Shown: in pieces, positions 8,413 to 17,719 of the stretch
Numbering within the stretch: the first letter of the stretch is position 1
Layout: every line of letters starts with the position of its first letter
NCBI GenBank assembly: GCA_022843805.1
Contig: JALHMY010000032.1
Location: 1 to 64,000 of the forward strand
Direction of reading: 5' to 3'
Length of the DNA: 64,000 bases
DNA from: Fuerstiella sp.
GTDB taxonomy: Bacteria; Planctomycetota; Planctomycetia; Planctomycetales; Planctomycetaceae
Notes under the pieces: model-generated
Told to the model about the DNA's origin: nothing
Databases searched by the model: none
The model's input: only the letters and a program-made list of their open reading frames with translations
Made by a program: the position numbers and the translations under genes

Positions 8413-9834
8413 ATGCGAACAGAAAATCACAATCAGTCGGCGGAAGTTTCCGGTGCCACGATGTCAACTCGCCGGAATATGCTGGCCAGTGCCGGACTGC
8501 AGATGGCGGGGCTGGCGGGAGTCAGTCAGTTTTGCCGGGAACTGGCAGTGGCGAATGAAGTTTCGGCGGCCGGAGCATCGGCTGAGAAGCCTGGGAAGAA
8601 GCCTCGTCGGGCTCGTTCTGTCATTCTGATCTTCAACTGTGGCGCTCCCAGTCACGTGGACCTGTGGGATATGAAACCACTGGCCCCGGTTGAGATTCGC
8701 GGGCCATTTCAGCCGATTTCGACGAGTGTTCCCGGAATTGAAATTTCCGAGCTCCTGCCGAATCTCGCTCGGCGAATGGAGCAGCTGTCGATTGTTCGCA
8801 CCGTGCATCATCGTCATGGCGGACACAATTCCGGCATGCACTGGTCGATTGTCGGGAAACCTTATCGCATTGACAGTACGCTGATCAATCCGGGTCGTGC
8901 CGACAACCCCTGTTTCGGGACGCTTGTGGGCTGGCTGGCTCAGAGAGATGGATATACCGGAAGTGTTCCTCCGTACGTGATTACGCCGTTTCCTCACTGC
9001 GACAGCATGAAGTATCTGACGCCGGGGCAGTTTGGCGGGTGTCTGGGAAGTCGATTCGATCCGTTTGTGCTGAACGCGGACCCGAACGCAAAGAACTTTC
9101 AGGTGCCTGGTCTGAAGCTTGATCAGGCTGTATCGATGCAGCGTCTTTCGGAACGCAGTCAGCTGCTTCAGTCTCTTGATGCTCAGGGTGTTTCTCTGGC
9201 GACTGGCCAGGCCGCTGATCTGGATGTGCAGCGAGCTGCAGCACTGGGGCTCATCAGTGCGGATGTTGCCAGCGAAGCATTCGATCTGTCGAAGGAACCG
9301 GCCAGTGTGCGGGACCGTTACGGACGCCACAGCTGGGGGCAGTCGCATCTGCTCGCCCGGCGGCTTATTGAGGCGGGCAGTCGCTTCGTGACGACCGTGA
9401 ATGGCCCCAGTATTACATGGGACACCCACAAGGACAATTTCAATCAGCTGAAGAATCGGCTGGTTCCTCCAATGGAGCAGGCATACTGTGCTCTGCTGGA
9501 TGACCTCTCGGAACGCGGTCTTCTTGATGAAACGGTTGTGGTCTGGATGGGAGATTTTGGTCGCACTCCGGTCATCAACAAGGAAGCCGGGCGGGATCAC
9601 TGGCCTCAGTGCTATTCCATGGTACTGGCTGGCGGAGGGATCCGTGGTGGTCAGGTGATTGGAGAATCTGACAAACGCGGCGCCCATCCTCACCTGCATC
9701 CGGTCACTCCCGCCGATATCCATGCAACGGTGTTTGCCGCTCTGGGGATTGACGGCCAGCATATCAACTATCACATGAACGACGGACGTCCGGTCCCTGT
9801 GTGCGACGGGAACCCCATTCAGGCGCTGCTGTGA
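8413..9834 (+). CDS. DUF1501 exported protein (sulfatase/alkaline-phosphatase-like fold)
   Basis: A 473-residue protein. ATG at 8413 follows GGGAG with a six-base spacer. STRRNMLASAGLQ near residue 18 is a Tat-type leader. The DUF1501 signatures are present in order: VILIFNCGAPSHVDLWDMKP (metal-site region), VRTVHHRHGGHNSGMHWSI, SKEPASVRDRYGRHSWGQSH, and near the end VVWMGDFGRTPVINKEAGRD followed by HWPQCYSMVLAGGGIRGGQV. The fold is related to alkaline phosphatase/sulfatase, but the reaction is unknown. The protein is full length for the family and is followed after 26 bp by a second DUF1501 gene, so the two form a transcription unit. Confidence 0.85.
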   Translation: MRTENHNQSAEVSGATMSTRRNMLASAGLQMAGLAGVSQFCRELAVANEVSAAGASAEKPGKKPRRARSVILIFNCGAPSHVDLWDMKPLAPVEIRGPFQPISTSVPGIEISELLPNLARRMEQLSIVRTVHHRHGGHNSGMHWSIVGKPYRIDSTLINPGRADNPCFGTLVGWLAQRDGYTGSVPPYVITPFPHCDSMKYLTPGQFGGCLGSRFDPFVLNADPNAKNFQVPGLKLDQAVSMQRLSERSQLLQSLDAQGVSLATGQAADLDVQRAAALGLISADVASEAFDLSKEPASVRDRYGRHSWGQSHLLARRLIEAGSRFVTTVNGPSITWDTHKDNFNQLKNRLVPPMEQAYCALLDDLSERGLLDETVVVWMGDFGRTPVINKEAGRDHWPQCYSMVLAGGGIRGGQVIGESDKRGAHPHLHPVTPADIHATVFAALGIDGQHINYHMNDGRPVPVCDGNPIQALL

Positions 9835-9860
9835 ACGTCGGAAAAGTTAAGAGGTCAACC

Positions 9861-11300
9861 GTGCAGGATTTGTCAGTTTCTGGTCGTATGTCATTTTCAC
9901 CAGCCCGACTGCAGAATGACGTTGCGAATGCAGCACGAGTGAACCGTCGCGACCTGATTCGCGCCGGTGGGCAGGGAATGCTGGGGCTGACTCTTCCGGG
10001 ACTGCTGCAGGCACAGGAGCTATCGGCCGCATCCTCAGCGTTGCGCGCTCGTGCGAAATCGGTGATTTTTCTGTTTCAATGGGGTGGGCCAAGTCATGTT
10101 GATACTTTCGACATGAAGCCGAATGCGCCGGACGGCTATCGATCCCATTTTCGGACGATTTCCACAGTTGTGCCGGGAATGCATGTCTGTGAGCATTTGC
10201 CGGATACCGCAAAGGTGATGGATCAGTTCGCACAGATTCGAACGGTCCATCACACCATGAATAACCACAACTCGGCCGGCTATACGGCACTGACCGGGGT
10301 AGAACCTCCTGTTGACGATCAGCGACTGCGTGATTCTCTGGATTTGTTTCCGGGTTATGGTTCCGTTGTCGACGCTGTTGCTCCCGGCGCCAGCGACATG
10401 CCGACATACGTATCGTACCCCTATCGGATTTCTGACGGATCTACAACACCGGGGCAGCGAGCCAGCTTTCTGGGGAAAATGCACGATCCGTTTTTCGTAC
10501 CGAATGACCCGAATGCAGCGGACTTCAGGTTGTCTCAGTTAAGTTTGCCGTCGGACATTTCGTCCGAGCGATTAAGTGATCGACGTCAGCTGCAGCAGAT
10601 CATCAATCGTCAGACGCGAACACTGGAAGAATCGGCAGCAGGTGAAGGGCTGAATGCGTATTATGACCGAGCTCTGCGAATGTTGAATTCGGAACGAGTG
10701 CGGGATGCCTTTGATTTGTCGAAGGAGCCGGACGTACTGCGGGATGCTTATGGTCGCACAACCTATGGTCAGGGCTGTCTGCTGGCACGTCGACTTGTAC
10801 AGTCAGGCGTGAAGTTTGTGACGGTCTATTTCTCCCGCAGCATTGGAGGCCGAAGCAAGACAGAAGGTGGCTGGGATACTCACGGATTTGATGACACAAG
10901 AATGTACGAGATTCTGCCGTCATTTCATCTGCCGATCACGGATCACACTTTGCCGGTTCTCGTGAACGATCTGCGGGATCAGGGGATGCTGGACGAAACA
11001 CTTGTCATCTGGATGGGCGAATTCGGACGCACGCCAAAGATCAACAAAAGCATCAGTCGTGATCACTGGCCGAAATGTTACACGGTACTGATGGCAGGTG
11101 GAGGTGTTCAGGGTGGCGCTGTTTACGGAGAATCCGACAGGTACGGTGCAGTTCCGGAGCGGGATGGTGTGACCACTGGCGATCTGGCCGCAACAATGTA
11201 CAGTCTGCTCGGAATCGATCACAATATTGAGGTCAGGGATAAGCTCAATCGGCCGCTGCCTATCGCCAAAGGCCGGCCGATTACCGAGATTTTTTCCTGA
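9861..11300 (+). CDS. DUF1501 exported protein, second of a tandem pair
   Basis: A 479-residue protein. GTG at 9861 has AGAGGT five bases upstream and is preferred over ATG at 9888. The leader contains [20 protein letters not shown], a Tat-like motif. Family blocks are [80 protein letters not shown] and [20 protein letters not shown]. It is clearly diverged from the upstream copy (for example the extra [16 protein letters not shown] segment), so this is not a recent duplication. It probably acts in the periplasm with the upstream exported enzymes; the reaction is unknown. Confidence 0.85.
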   Translation: MQDLSVSGRMSFSPARLQNDVANAARVNRRDLIRAGGQGMLGLTLPGLLQAQELSAASSALRARAKSVIFLFQWGGPSHVDTFDMKPNAPDGYRSHFRTISTVVPGMHVCEHLPDTAKVMDQFAQIRTVHHTMNNHNSAGYTALTGVEPPVDDQRLRDSLDLFPGYGSVVDAVAPGASDMPTYVSYPYRISDGSTTPGQRASFLGKMHDPFFVPNDPNAADFRLSQLSLPSDISSERLSDRRQLQQIINRQTRTLEESAAGEGLNAYYDRALRMLNSERVRDAFDLSKEPDVLRDAYGRTTYGQGCLLARRLVQSGVKFVTVYFSRSIGGRSKTEGGWDTHGFDDTRMYEILPSFHLPITDHTLPVLVNDLRDQGMLDETLVIWMGEFGRTPKINKSISRDHWPKCYTVLMAGGGVQGGAVYGESDRYGAVPERDGVTTGDLAATMYSLLGIDHNIEVRDKLNRPLPIAKGRPITEIFS

Positions 11301-11404
11301 TTTGTATCCTGCGATCTGCTGTATTGCAGAGTCGATCCGCAGAATCCCGAATTTGCAGAATCGCTGGCTCGCAAAGGCTTAAGGCCCGCACAGGAACTTC
11401 CCGG

Positions 11405-12694
11405 ATGAAAAACCAGCGCGATCTGATTCACCCGCGAGATGAAATTATGCAGACGATGGATCGAATCTATCGTTATCGTATGACAACGACTTCCGGAGGC
11501 AATCTTTCTGTTCGCGAAGAGAATGGGGATGTCTGGATTTCTCCGGCCCGGGTTGATAAGGGCAGTCTGACTCGCAGCGATATCGTTTGTGTCAGATCAG
11601 ACGGACAGATCGAGGGCCTGCATCGACCCTCGTCCGAGTATCCGTTTCATCGGGCGATTTACGATGCCAGGCCTGATGTTCGAGCGATCGTACATGCTCA
11701 TCCGGTTGCTCTGGTGGCATTCAGTATTTGTCGAATGGTTCCGGATACTCGACTATTTCATCAGGCTCATTTTGTCTGTGGTCAGCCGGGTTTCGCTCCG
11801 TATGCCCTGCCCGGCAGCCAGGCGCTGGGTGCCAGCATTGCCAGGGCATTTGCAGCGTCCTGTGACAGTGTGATTCTGGAGAATCACGGTGTTGTTGTCG
11901 GGGGAACGTCGCTTTCCCATGCGTTTCAGCGATTTGAGGCATTTGAGTTTGCCGGCAAGACGGTCATCAAGGCGCGTCAGCTGGGTGAGGTTCATTATTT
12001 GTCGGACGAGCAGCTGGTAAAGGCGCAGCAGCGAAAAGCGGACCTGCAGACTTTTGAACCTGGTGTCGCTTCGACGGTGGAAAGGGAACTTCGGCGGCAA
12101 CTGGTGAGTTTTGTGCGGCGAGGATGTCGACAACGACTTTTGATCAGCACTGAAGGCAGTTTTTCCGCTCGAGTTGATGCACATTCATTTCTGATTACAC
12201 CTTCTCAGCGAGACCGCGAATCTCTCGAAATTGAAGACTTCGTTTTGATAAGAGACGATCTGGCAGAACTGGGAAAGAAGCCCAGTCGCGCAACGCTCGC
12301 GCATCAGGCGATTTACCGTCAGCATCCACAGATCAATGCGATTGTTTTTGCTCATCCGGTGAACGCCACGGCATTCAGCATCACTCACACGGCATTTGAC
12401 GTTCGCACGATTCCTGAGAGTTACATTTTCCTCCGGGATGTTCAGCGAGTTCCTTATGGAGTGCAATACGAAACGGAGGGGCAGATCGCCCGTTGTATTT
12501 CACCATCCAATCCGGCAGCGATCCTTGAAAACGACGGAGTGCTTGTCACGGGCAGCAGTGTTCTGGACGCATTTGATCGTCTGGAAGTTCTTGAATCGAC
12601 GGCGGAGGCGGTCATCAATGCCCGGGCGCTTGGTCCCGTTGCTCCAATGCCCGAGGCTGTGATTGACGAACTGAAAATCGCCTTCCCAGGCTGA
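11405..12694 (+). CDS. Tandem class II aldolase/adducin-like protein with one intact and one degenerate domain
   Basis: A 429-residue cytosolic protein, about twice the usual length, without a signal peptide. Domain 1 (about 1-215) has the fuculose-phosphate aldolase features: [10 protein letters not shown], the acidic residue in PSSEYPFH (Glu78), the metal-binding pair HAHP (His97, His99) and ENHGVVVGG. Domain 2 (about 230-429) repeats the fold: [37 protein letters not shown] and ENDGVLVTG. In it the acidic residue, the first His and the late His are replaced by other residues, including Phe and Asp, so its zinc site is gone. Domain 1 is probably the active aldolase or dehydratase for a phosphorylated sugar. 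Domain 2 may be structural or regulatory. It closes the plus-strand catabolic run. Confidence 0.8.
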   Translation: MKNQRDLIHPRDEIMQTMDRIYRYRMTTTSGGNLSVREENGDVWISPARVDKGSLTRSDIVCVRSDGQIEGLHRPSSEYPFHRAIYDARPDVRAIVHAHPVALVAFSICRMVPDTRLFHQAHFVCGQPGFAPYALPGSQALGASIARAFAASCDSVILENHGVVVGGTSLSHAFQRFEAFEFAGKTVIKARQLGEVHYLSDEQLVKAQQRKADLQTFEPGVASTVERELRRQLVSFVRRGCRQRLLISTEGSFSARVDAHSFLITPSQRDRESLEIEDFVLIRDDLAELGKKPSRATLAHQAIYRQHPQINAIVFAHPVNATAFSITHTAFDVRTIPESYIFLRDVQRVPYGVQYETEGQIARCISPSNPAAILENDGVLVTGSSVLDAFDRLEVLESTAEAVINARALGPVAPMPEAVIDELKIAFPG

Positions 12695-12911
12695 TGTGGG
12701 GGATATCACGTAATTTTTTTTGGGGAATGCTTCCCTCAGGCATTTCTGCCGTGCTAGACTGCCCGTCCTGCCCAGACAGTTGCTTTGGGACAGCCTGAAA
12801 CCTCAGCCGTTTCCGGCTCTGGTCAATAGGTTGCGTGGAGGGTTGTTGCCCTCGCAGTTACGCTGGCCTGCGGAAAGCAAAGGCCTTGTTCGGTTTAAAG
12901 TGAGGGCCATC

Positions 12912-14690
12912 ATGCGTTCATTTGAAATGAGAACTCGGCTTCTTGTGGCCATAGCGGTCGTGGGAATTTTGAGTTTCGGGCCGAACAACGAGCTTGCGGG
13001 GCTGGCAGCCGATGAAATGACTGCTGTCTCTCATATTTCGTCGAGTAATGGTGGTCCCAGTCCTTTTTCCGGCATCAACATCAATCAGTTCCTCGGGGCG
13101 ACTCGCTTTTATAACGCGGGGTACGATGGCACCGGGGTGCGACTTGCCAACATTGAAGCAGGACATGTCGATTCGAACCATTCCACACTCACTCACGTGA
13201 CGACTCGGATCACCGGTACTGGTGCGGTCGGCACTGTTCAGTCTCATGCAACGAATTCCACCTCGGCAATGGCTGGCCGAATCAGTGGTCAGTTTCCAGG
13301 AACATATTTTGAGCAGGGTATTGCGTCTGGCGCCACCACTTATTCCGGAGCCATCGCAACCTCTTTTGGAGCAGGTAATGCGTTTAATTTAACGAATGCT
13401 TCAACGGCCAGTGTATATTCAGCCATGATCCAGACGGGTACCGGATTGCCCGGTGGTCAAACCGTTGATGTTTTCAACAGCAGCTGGGGATTCACAGACC
13501 CGACAGGATTCAATCAGCTGACGGCAGGGGTAGATGGACTGATTAACAACACGGGAGTTGTGTCGGTCTTTTCTGCGGGAAACAGCGGTCCTGGTGCGAA
13601 TACCGTGGGGGGCATCGGAGCCGGCTACAACTCGATCACCGTGGGTGCTCTTGGAAGTGACCAGGCGAATCCGGCGTATAATACGGTCAGTACATTTTCC
13701 AGTCGCGGGCCCAATGATTTTTTCAATCCGCAGACGGGTACTCTGATTCCAGCGGCAACGTCTCAGCGAGCGGCCGTTGATATTTCTGCTCCGGGCCAGA
13801 ACCTGACTCTGGCGACCGCCGGCGGCAATCCGAACCTCTACGCAGTTAACGCTGCGGGCACCAGTTTTGCAGCTCCTCTGGTTGCTGGTGGTGCTGCACT
13901 GGTTGTCGATGCGGGCAAAGATCTGTACGGTGGAGGCACGTCGATCGATGGACGTGTCGTTAAGGCCGTACTGCTGAATTCGGCGGACAAGACAGCTGGC
14001 TGGAGTAATGGACTGGCAGCCAACAATAGCGGAGTACAGACAACGACTCAAAGTCTGGATTTTAATGTCGGGGCTGGCCGCATGAATCTGGATGCCGCCT
14101 TTGATCAGTTCGTTAATACGACGAATGGCGGAATGGCGGGGACCACGGACCTGACTTCGGGTAACGAGATATCTAACGTCGGCTGGGATTTCGGCAACGT
14201 CGCCGCCGGTGGCAGCCAGAATTACTTTATCACGGATCTGCTGGCCGGTGGGTCCACCTTTAAGTCAACTCTGACCTGGTTCGCAGATCGGAACCCCGGA
14301 GCTCTGAATAACTTCAATGGAACAAGCGAGCTGCATTTTGCGAATCTGGATCTTTCTGTGTTCCAGTACGACGGCCCTTTAACCAAAAACATTCTGAGTA
14401 CCGTGGCACAGTCCATCAGCATGTTCAATCTGGTTGAACATCTGACATTCAATTTGAGTGCCACCGGATATTACGGACTTCGAGTCAGTTACACGGGTGC
14501 CCTGTGGAATTTTAACGGACAGACGAGCGAATCTTACGGACTGGCATGGTCTTCAGCGTCGGCTGCGGTTCCCGAGCCGTCAACGACCGCTGCACTGATG
14601 TTGTTCTGCGGAGTCTGGATGTGGCGACGGAGATCAGCCCGTCAGACAGATTCTCTCACACACGCCGAAGGATGCTCTATTCCAGAGTAG
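12912..14690 (+). CDS. Exported subtilisin-like (S8) protein with PEP-CTERM anchor and an unusual catalytic triad
   Basis: A 592-residue protein. ATG at 12912 follows GAGG with a six-base spacer, and a signal peptide follows. The S8 core is recognisable: [15 protein letters not shown], where the catalytic Asp is expected but Glu82 is found; [12 protein letters not shown] with His112; FSAGNSGPG with the oxyanion Asn at about 224; and [11 protein letters not shown] with Ser318. The C-terminus has VPEPST at about 553, a hydrophobic stretch and RRRSARQ, which is the PEP-CTERM sorting signal read by an exosortase (none is seen in the window). The protein is probably exported and anchored or released at the surface. 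With Asp replaced by Glu it may be a weak or inactive protease. Its end overlaps the convergent DUF1559 gene by 14 bp. Confidence 0.8.
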   Translation: MRSFEMRTRLLVAIAVVGILSFGPNNELAGLAADEMTAVSHISSSNGGPSPFSGININQFLGATRFYNAGYDGTGVRLANIEAGHVDSNHSTLTHVTTRITGTGAVGTVQSHATNSTSAMAGRISGQFPGTYFEQGIASGATTYSGAIATSFGAGNAFNLTNASTASVYSAMIQTGTGLPGGQTVDVFNSSWGFTDPTGFNQLTAGVDGLINNTGVVSVFSAGNSGPGANTVGGIGAGYNSITVGALGSDQANPAYNTVSTFSSRGPNDFFNPQTGTLIPAATSQRAAVDISAPGQNLTLATAGGNPNLYAVNAAGTSFAAPLVAGGAALVVDAGKDLYGGGTSIDGRVVKAVLLNSADKTAGWSNGLAANNSGVQTTTQSLDFNVGAGRMNLDAAFDQFVNTTNGGMAGTTDLTSGNEISNVGWDFGNVAAGGSQNYFITDLLAGGSTFKSTLTWFADRNPGALNNFNGTSELHFANLDLSVFQYDGPLTKNILSTVAQSISMFNLVEHLTFNLSATGYYGLRVSYTGALWNFNGQTSESYGLAWSSASAAVPEPSTTAALMLFCGVWMWRRRSARQTDSLTHAEGCSIPE

Positions 14691-15645
14691 CCACTTCGCC
14701 TCCTGAGATCGTTGCCAGTTTCTGATAGACGTCAAAGTCCATGTTCTCCGAAAGAAATCGGACGGTTCCATCGCCCATCAGAAACTGAGCACCACCGCTG
14801 TGCAGACTGCTGAAGCGAACGTCGTTAAAGAGACGGCTGGGATTTCCAGTGACCCAGCCGGATGTTTTTCCCAGCGGGAACGCAACGTTTTTACACGAGT
14901 AGCTGGCCGCATCATCTGCCGCATTGCTGGCGCCCTGCGTCCATGCTCGATAGCTGGAGCTCCATCCCGCGATGTTTTCTGCAGAAATCTCGCCGATGGC
15001 CAATGTGTTTGACGTGCCGTCGGTCACATCACGAAATCGCAGAATGCGATTGCGGACCAGCAAACCATTAGTTGAAAAGCCGCCGTGATCCGTTAATGAG
15101 TTCCCTGTGTGCGGGAAGGTTCCTGACGCTGGAGCTGGAAGCGGGCCTTTCGCTCCTGCAACACCGATATAATGCATTGTGGTGTATGTGTGTGCGTCGC
15201 CGACGGCTTCCGTACCGGTGCGATCAGCAGTGCGGGATGTCGGGCAGAACTGGGCGGGAATCCGCTGTTCCTTCAGGCTGTAGTTGGTAAAGCCCCCGGG
15301 AATCAGAGGTATATTATTGTCATAGTGTGCTGAAAAATTAAAATTTGCATACATCGCGGCCTGTTCAATATAGGGCAGCAGACGAACGTGAAATCCAAAG
15401 TTGTTGGCCGGAGTGGCGGGAGTGTTGTTTAACCCCATAGCGCCGATCGGAAAACTGCTGGCCGTGTCGTGATAATTGTGCAGGGCCAGCCCCCACTGTT
15501 TGAGATTGTTTTTGCACTGGGTGCGACGGGCAGCTTCCCGTGCCTGCTGAACGGCCGGAAGCAGCAGCGCCATGAGAATGGCGATAATGGCAATCACCAC
15601 CAGCAATTCAATTAATGTGAATCCCCGACGCCTGCTGGACCGCAT
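14677..15645 (-). CDS. DUF1559 prepilin-like protein
   Basis: A 322-residue protein. ATG at 15645 has AGGAG seven bases upstream. It begins with the type IV prepilin N-terminus, [20 protein letters not shown], which prepilin peptidase would cut after the Gly. [17 protein letters not shown] follows, and near the end comes the planctomycete H-x9-DG motif ([12 protein letters not shown]) followed by [11 protein letters not shown]. This family is greatly expanded in planctomycetes; the members are taken to be pseudopilins or surface proteins. Its stop lies inside the end of the convergent subtilase gene. The prepilin peptidase encoded at 23.3 kb could process it. Confidence 0.9.
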   Translation of the reverse strand: MRSSRRRGFTLIELLVVIAIIAILMALLLPAVQQAREAARRTQCKNNLKQWGLALHNYHDTASSFPIGAMGLNNTPATPANNFGFHVRLLPYIEQAAMYANFNFSAHYDNNIPLIPGGFTNYSLKEQRIPAQFCPTSRTADRTGTEAVGDAHTYTTMHYIGVAGAKGPLPAPASGTFPHTGNSLTDHGGFSTNGLLVRNRILRFRDVTDGTSNTLAIGEISAENIAGWSSSYRAWTQGASNAADDAASYSCKNVAFPLGKTSGWVTGNPSRLFNDVRFSSLHSGGAQFLMGDGTVRFLSENMDFDVYQKLATISGGEVATLE

Positions 15646-15927
15646 GAAGCGTACTCCTGACAATCGAACCGAAAGATGAGACGAACCGAAAAATGAGCGT
15701 ACGCAAGAGCGGATGCAATAAAAATAAGATCGTTAAGAAATTCGAGCCCCGCGAATCATTGCCCGTTTTTTGCCTTCTACCGCACGTCTGAAAACGAATT
15801 TGCTCAGAATAATCCGCTTTGTTCGCTCAGGATTGCCGGTTGTTGCAGTGGTTTTACCGGACAGGAAGCAAAACTCTGGCAACGTGTTGAGAAACGTTAC
15901 CTTGTTTCGGAGTGACCATTGTCCGAT

Positions 15928-16431
15928 TCAGGGGTCATTGGAACGACGTTTGACGCCTGTGTTCTCAATTTCGCCCTCGCCCGTGGATTCAAGGTTCAGA
16001 ACTTCCGGAGAAATTCCACTGGATGAGACTTCGACGACCAGTCCGGAGGTGACAACATCGGAATAATACCGAGGAGTGATCCAGCGAATATTGACGGGGA
16101 CTGCAGCCGGATTTTCAGCGTTGTAGTTTGGCGGAATCTCCTGCTTCATGACGGCGACCTGATATTTTCCAGGCGGAATTCCTTGAGCATCACCATAAGC
16201 TGAGGGTCGGTAACTTCCATCCGCGTCCGTGACCGCGCGACATGGTCGACCAAACTGACTGGCACCCTGCTCAATCAGCTTCATCGCGACCGTTGCACCT
16301 TCCAGTGGTTTTCCATCCAGCGTCACTCGTCCGCTGACGGATACCAGAGTCGGACGGTCGCTGCCGCAGCCGATGAGGCAAAGCACATGAATAACCACGC
16401 AGGCAGAAAATGTTCGTCGGGACACCATCAT
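15928..16431 (-). CDS. Lipoprotein with a carboxypeptidase-regulatory/transthyretin-like domain
   Basis: A 167-residue protein with a lipobox (LCLIGCGSD near residue 22), so it is probably lipidated and anchored. SVSGRVTLDGKPLEGATVAM, then TDADGSYRPSAYGDAQGIPP and GKYQVAVMK, match the short beta-sandwich Ig-like domain that planctomycetes often encode next to DUF1559 proteins. It starts 12 bp after the stop of the upstream DUF1559 gene, so the two are likely co-translated and may work together at the cell surface. The C-terminal 20 residues are acidic then basic, with no recognised motif. Confidence 0.75.
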   Translation of the reverse strand: MMVSRRTFSACVVIHVLCLIGCGSDRPTLVSVSGRVTLDGKPLEGATVAMKLIEQGASQFGRPCRAVTDADGSYRPSAYGDAQGIPPGKYQVAVMKQEIPPNYNAENPAAVPVNIRWITPRYYSDVVTSGLVVEVSSSGISPEVLNLESTGEGEIENTGVKRRSNDP

Positions 16432-16443
16432 TATTGAAACCAG

Positions 16444-17397
16444 TCAGAATTCGCCCAGGGGATTTTTGTCATTGATGTTGAAAATGTTCTGGTACACAAA
16501 GTTACCGCCAGCACCGAAACTGCCCGTGATCGGGTTTGCATCGATATTCTCACTGACAAATCTGACGGACCCATCACACAGCAGCATATGAGCTCCGCCG
16601 AGATGCGCGCTTGCCAGTGATACTCGGCTAACCAGGGTAAAAGGTGAGTTTTCCTGATAGCAGTTTGTAGCTGCCACGTGAGTTCCGTCGAACGCAGTAT
16701 TCATGGGACACTGGGCAGCAACCACGTTAATGCGATCTCCGCATGTGTGGCCAGTCGCCCATACTGCTCCAATGGATACTAACGGCTGTGACATCAGAGC
16801 CTTTTCCCCCATCAGCAGAGTATTGGACAGTCCGTCGATCACGTCAGTGAACGGGGTGGCACGAGCTCCCACCTTGTGGCCGGGCTGAATGAAGATCTGA
16901 TTATTTCCTCCATACATCAGTGTGCCCATTTTTGCCTGATACTGATTGACAGAGGCTCCATTTGCTGACGGACAGAGAAACACAGACAATGGAGTTGTGA
17001 ACAGTGCTTCCTTTGAACCGCTGGCGGCCGTCGTGTAATCGTTTGGGTTTGTGAGGGCCTGACGTGGCACAAGGTTCGTGCTTCCAACTCCAATCTGATT
17101 GTAGAGTGTTGATTGTTCCAGATTTGGCAGCAGCATCAGCGGGTAAGCCCAGTTGTTGTCAACCTCCTGATTGGCCACTCCCCCCGCAACAGCGTACGGC
17201 GGAAGACAGCTGAAGCTGTCATGGTAATTGTGGAACGCGATGCCAAGCTGCCGGAGATTGTTTTTGCAGGTCGTACGCCTGGCTGATTCTCGGGCCTGCT
17301 GAATCGCTGGCAGCAACATCGCCATCAGAATGGCAATGATGGCAATGACCACCAGAAGTTCAATCAGCGTAAATCCTCGCCTTATGTAAAACTTCAT
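16444..17397 (-). CDS. DUF1559 prepilin-like protein
   Basis: A 317-residue protein starting directly with a short basic leader ([15 protein letters not shown]), the prepilin peptidase site and a hydrophobic helix. [20 protein letters not shown] is the family's second block, and [16 protein letters not shown] is the H-x9-DG motif. It differs from the 14.7-kb copy throughout the middle, so it is a separate family member. It lies upstream of the lipoprotein gene in the same operon. The ribosome site is weak. Confidence 0.9.
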   Translation of the reverse strand: MKFYIRRGFTLIELLVVIAIIAILMAMLLPAIQQARESARRTTCKNNLRQLGIAFHNYHDSFSCLPPYAVAGGVANQEVDNNWAYPLMLLPNLEQSTLYNQIGVGSTNLVPRQALTNPNDYTTAASGSKEALFTTPLSVFLCPSANGASVNQYQAKMGTLMYGGNNQIFIQPGHKVGARATPFTDVIDGLSNTLLMGEKALMSQPLVSIGAVWATGHTCGDRINVVAAQCPMNTAFDGTHVAATNCYQENSPFTLVSRVSLASAHLGGAHMLLCDGSVRFVSENIDANPITGSFGAGGNFVYQNIFNINDKNPLGEF

Positions 17398-17719
17398 CCG
17401 GGAAAACTTTCAGAAAAGCAATACGCAGATAACATAGCCTGGTGGCAATGTGCACTTTCGAAGACAGTCCCGCAGCAATATCAGACAGTTTAGGGACACG
17501 TTTATCCGGATCCATCTGCATAAACGCTCACCCATGGTAGCACAGACAGGTGGGCATACCAGCAAAACTTTTTTGCCCCGCCTGCAGTTCGCTTCCCGAA
17601 CTGGCTGCTGGAGAACATCTGCTCGTTACGCTAGAATTCGTGGAGAAATCCGCCTTTCCGGGCCTTTTATTCAGTTGCACAGAAAAGTTTGCCAGTGGTG
17701 CCATGTCCGGGTGACATTG
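17398..17719. other. Divergent intergenic region between DUF1559 and DUF1549 genes
   Basis: This 322-bp gap must hold the promoters of both flanking genes. The plus-strand frame is open through it from 17450, but that stretch encodes a basic, low-complexity sequence with no export signal, so it was not counted as part of the downstream protein. No hairpin or repeat was noticed. Confidence 0.4.

Noticed and set aside
8464-9774. 436-codon open frame on the minus strand across a DUF1501 gene
   Set aside because: It is the antisense shadow of a clearly coding plus-strand gene with family motifs; no ribosome site, no recognisable domain.
13419-14051. 210-codon minus-strand open frame inside the subtilase gene
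   Set aside because: Antisense of the catalytic core; the plus strand has all subtilase landmarks.
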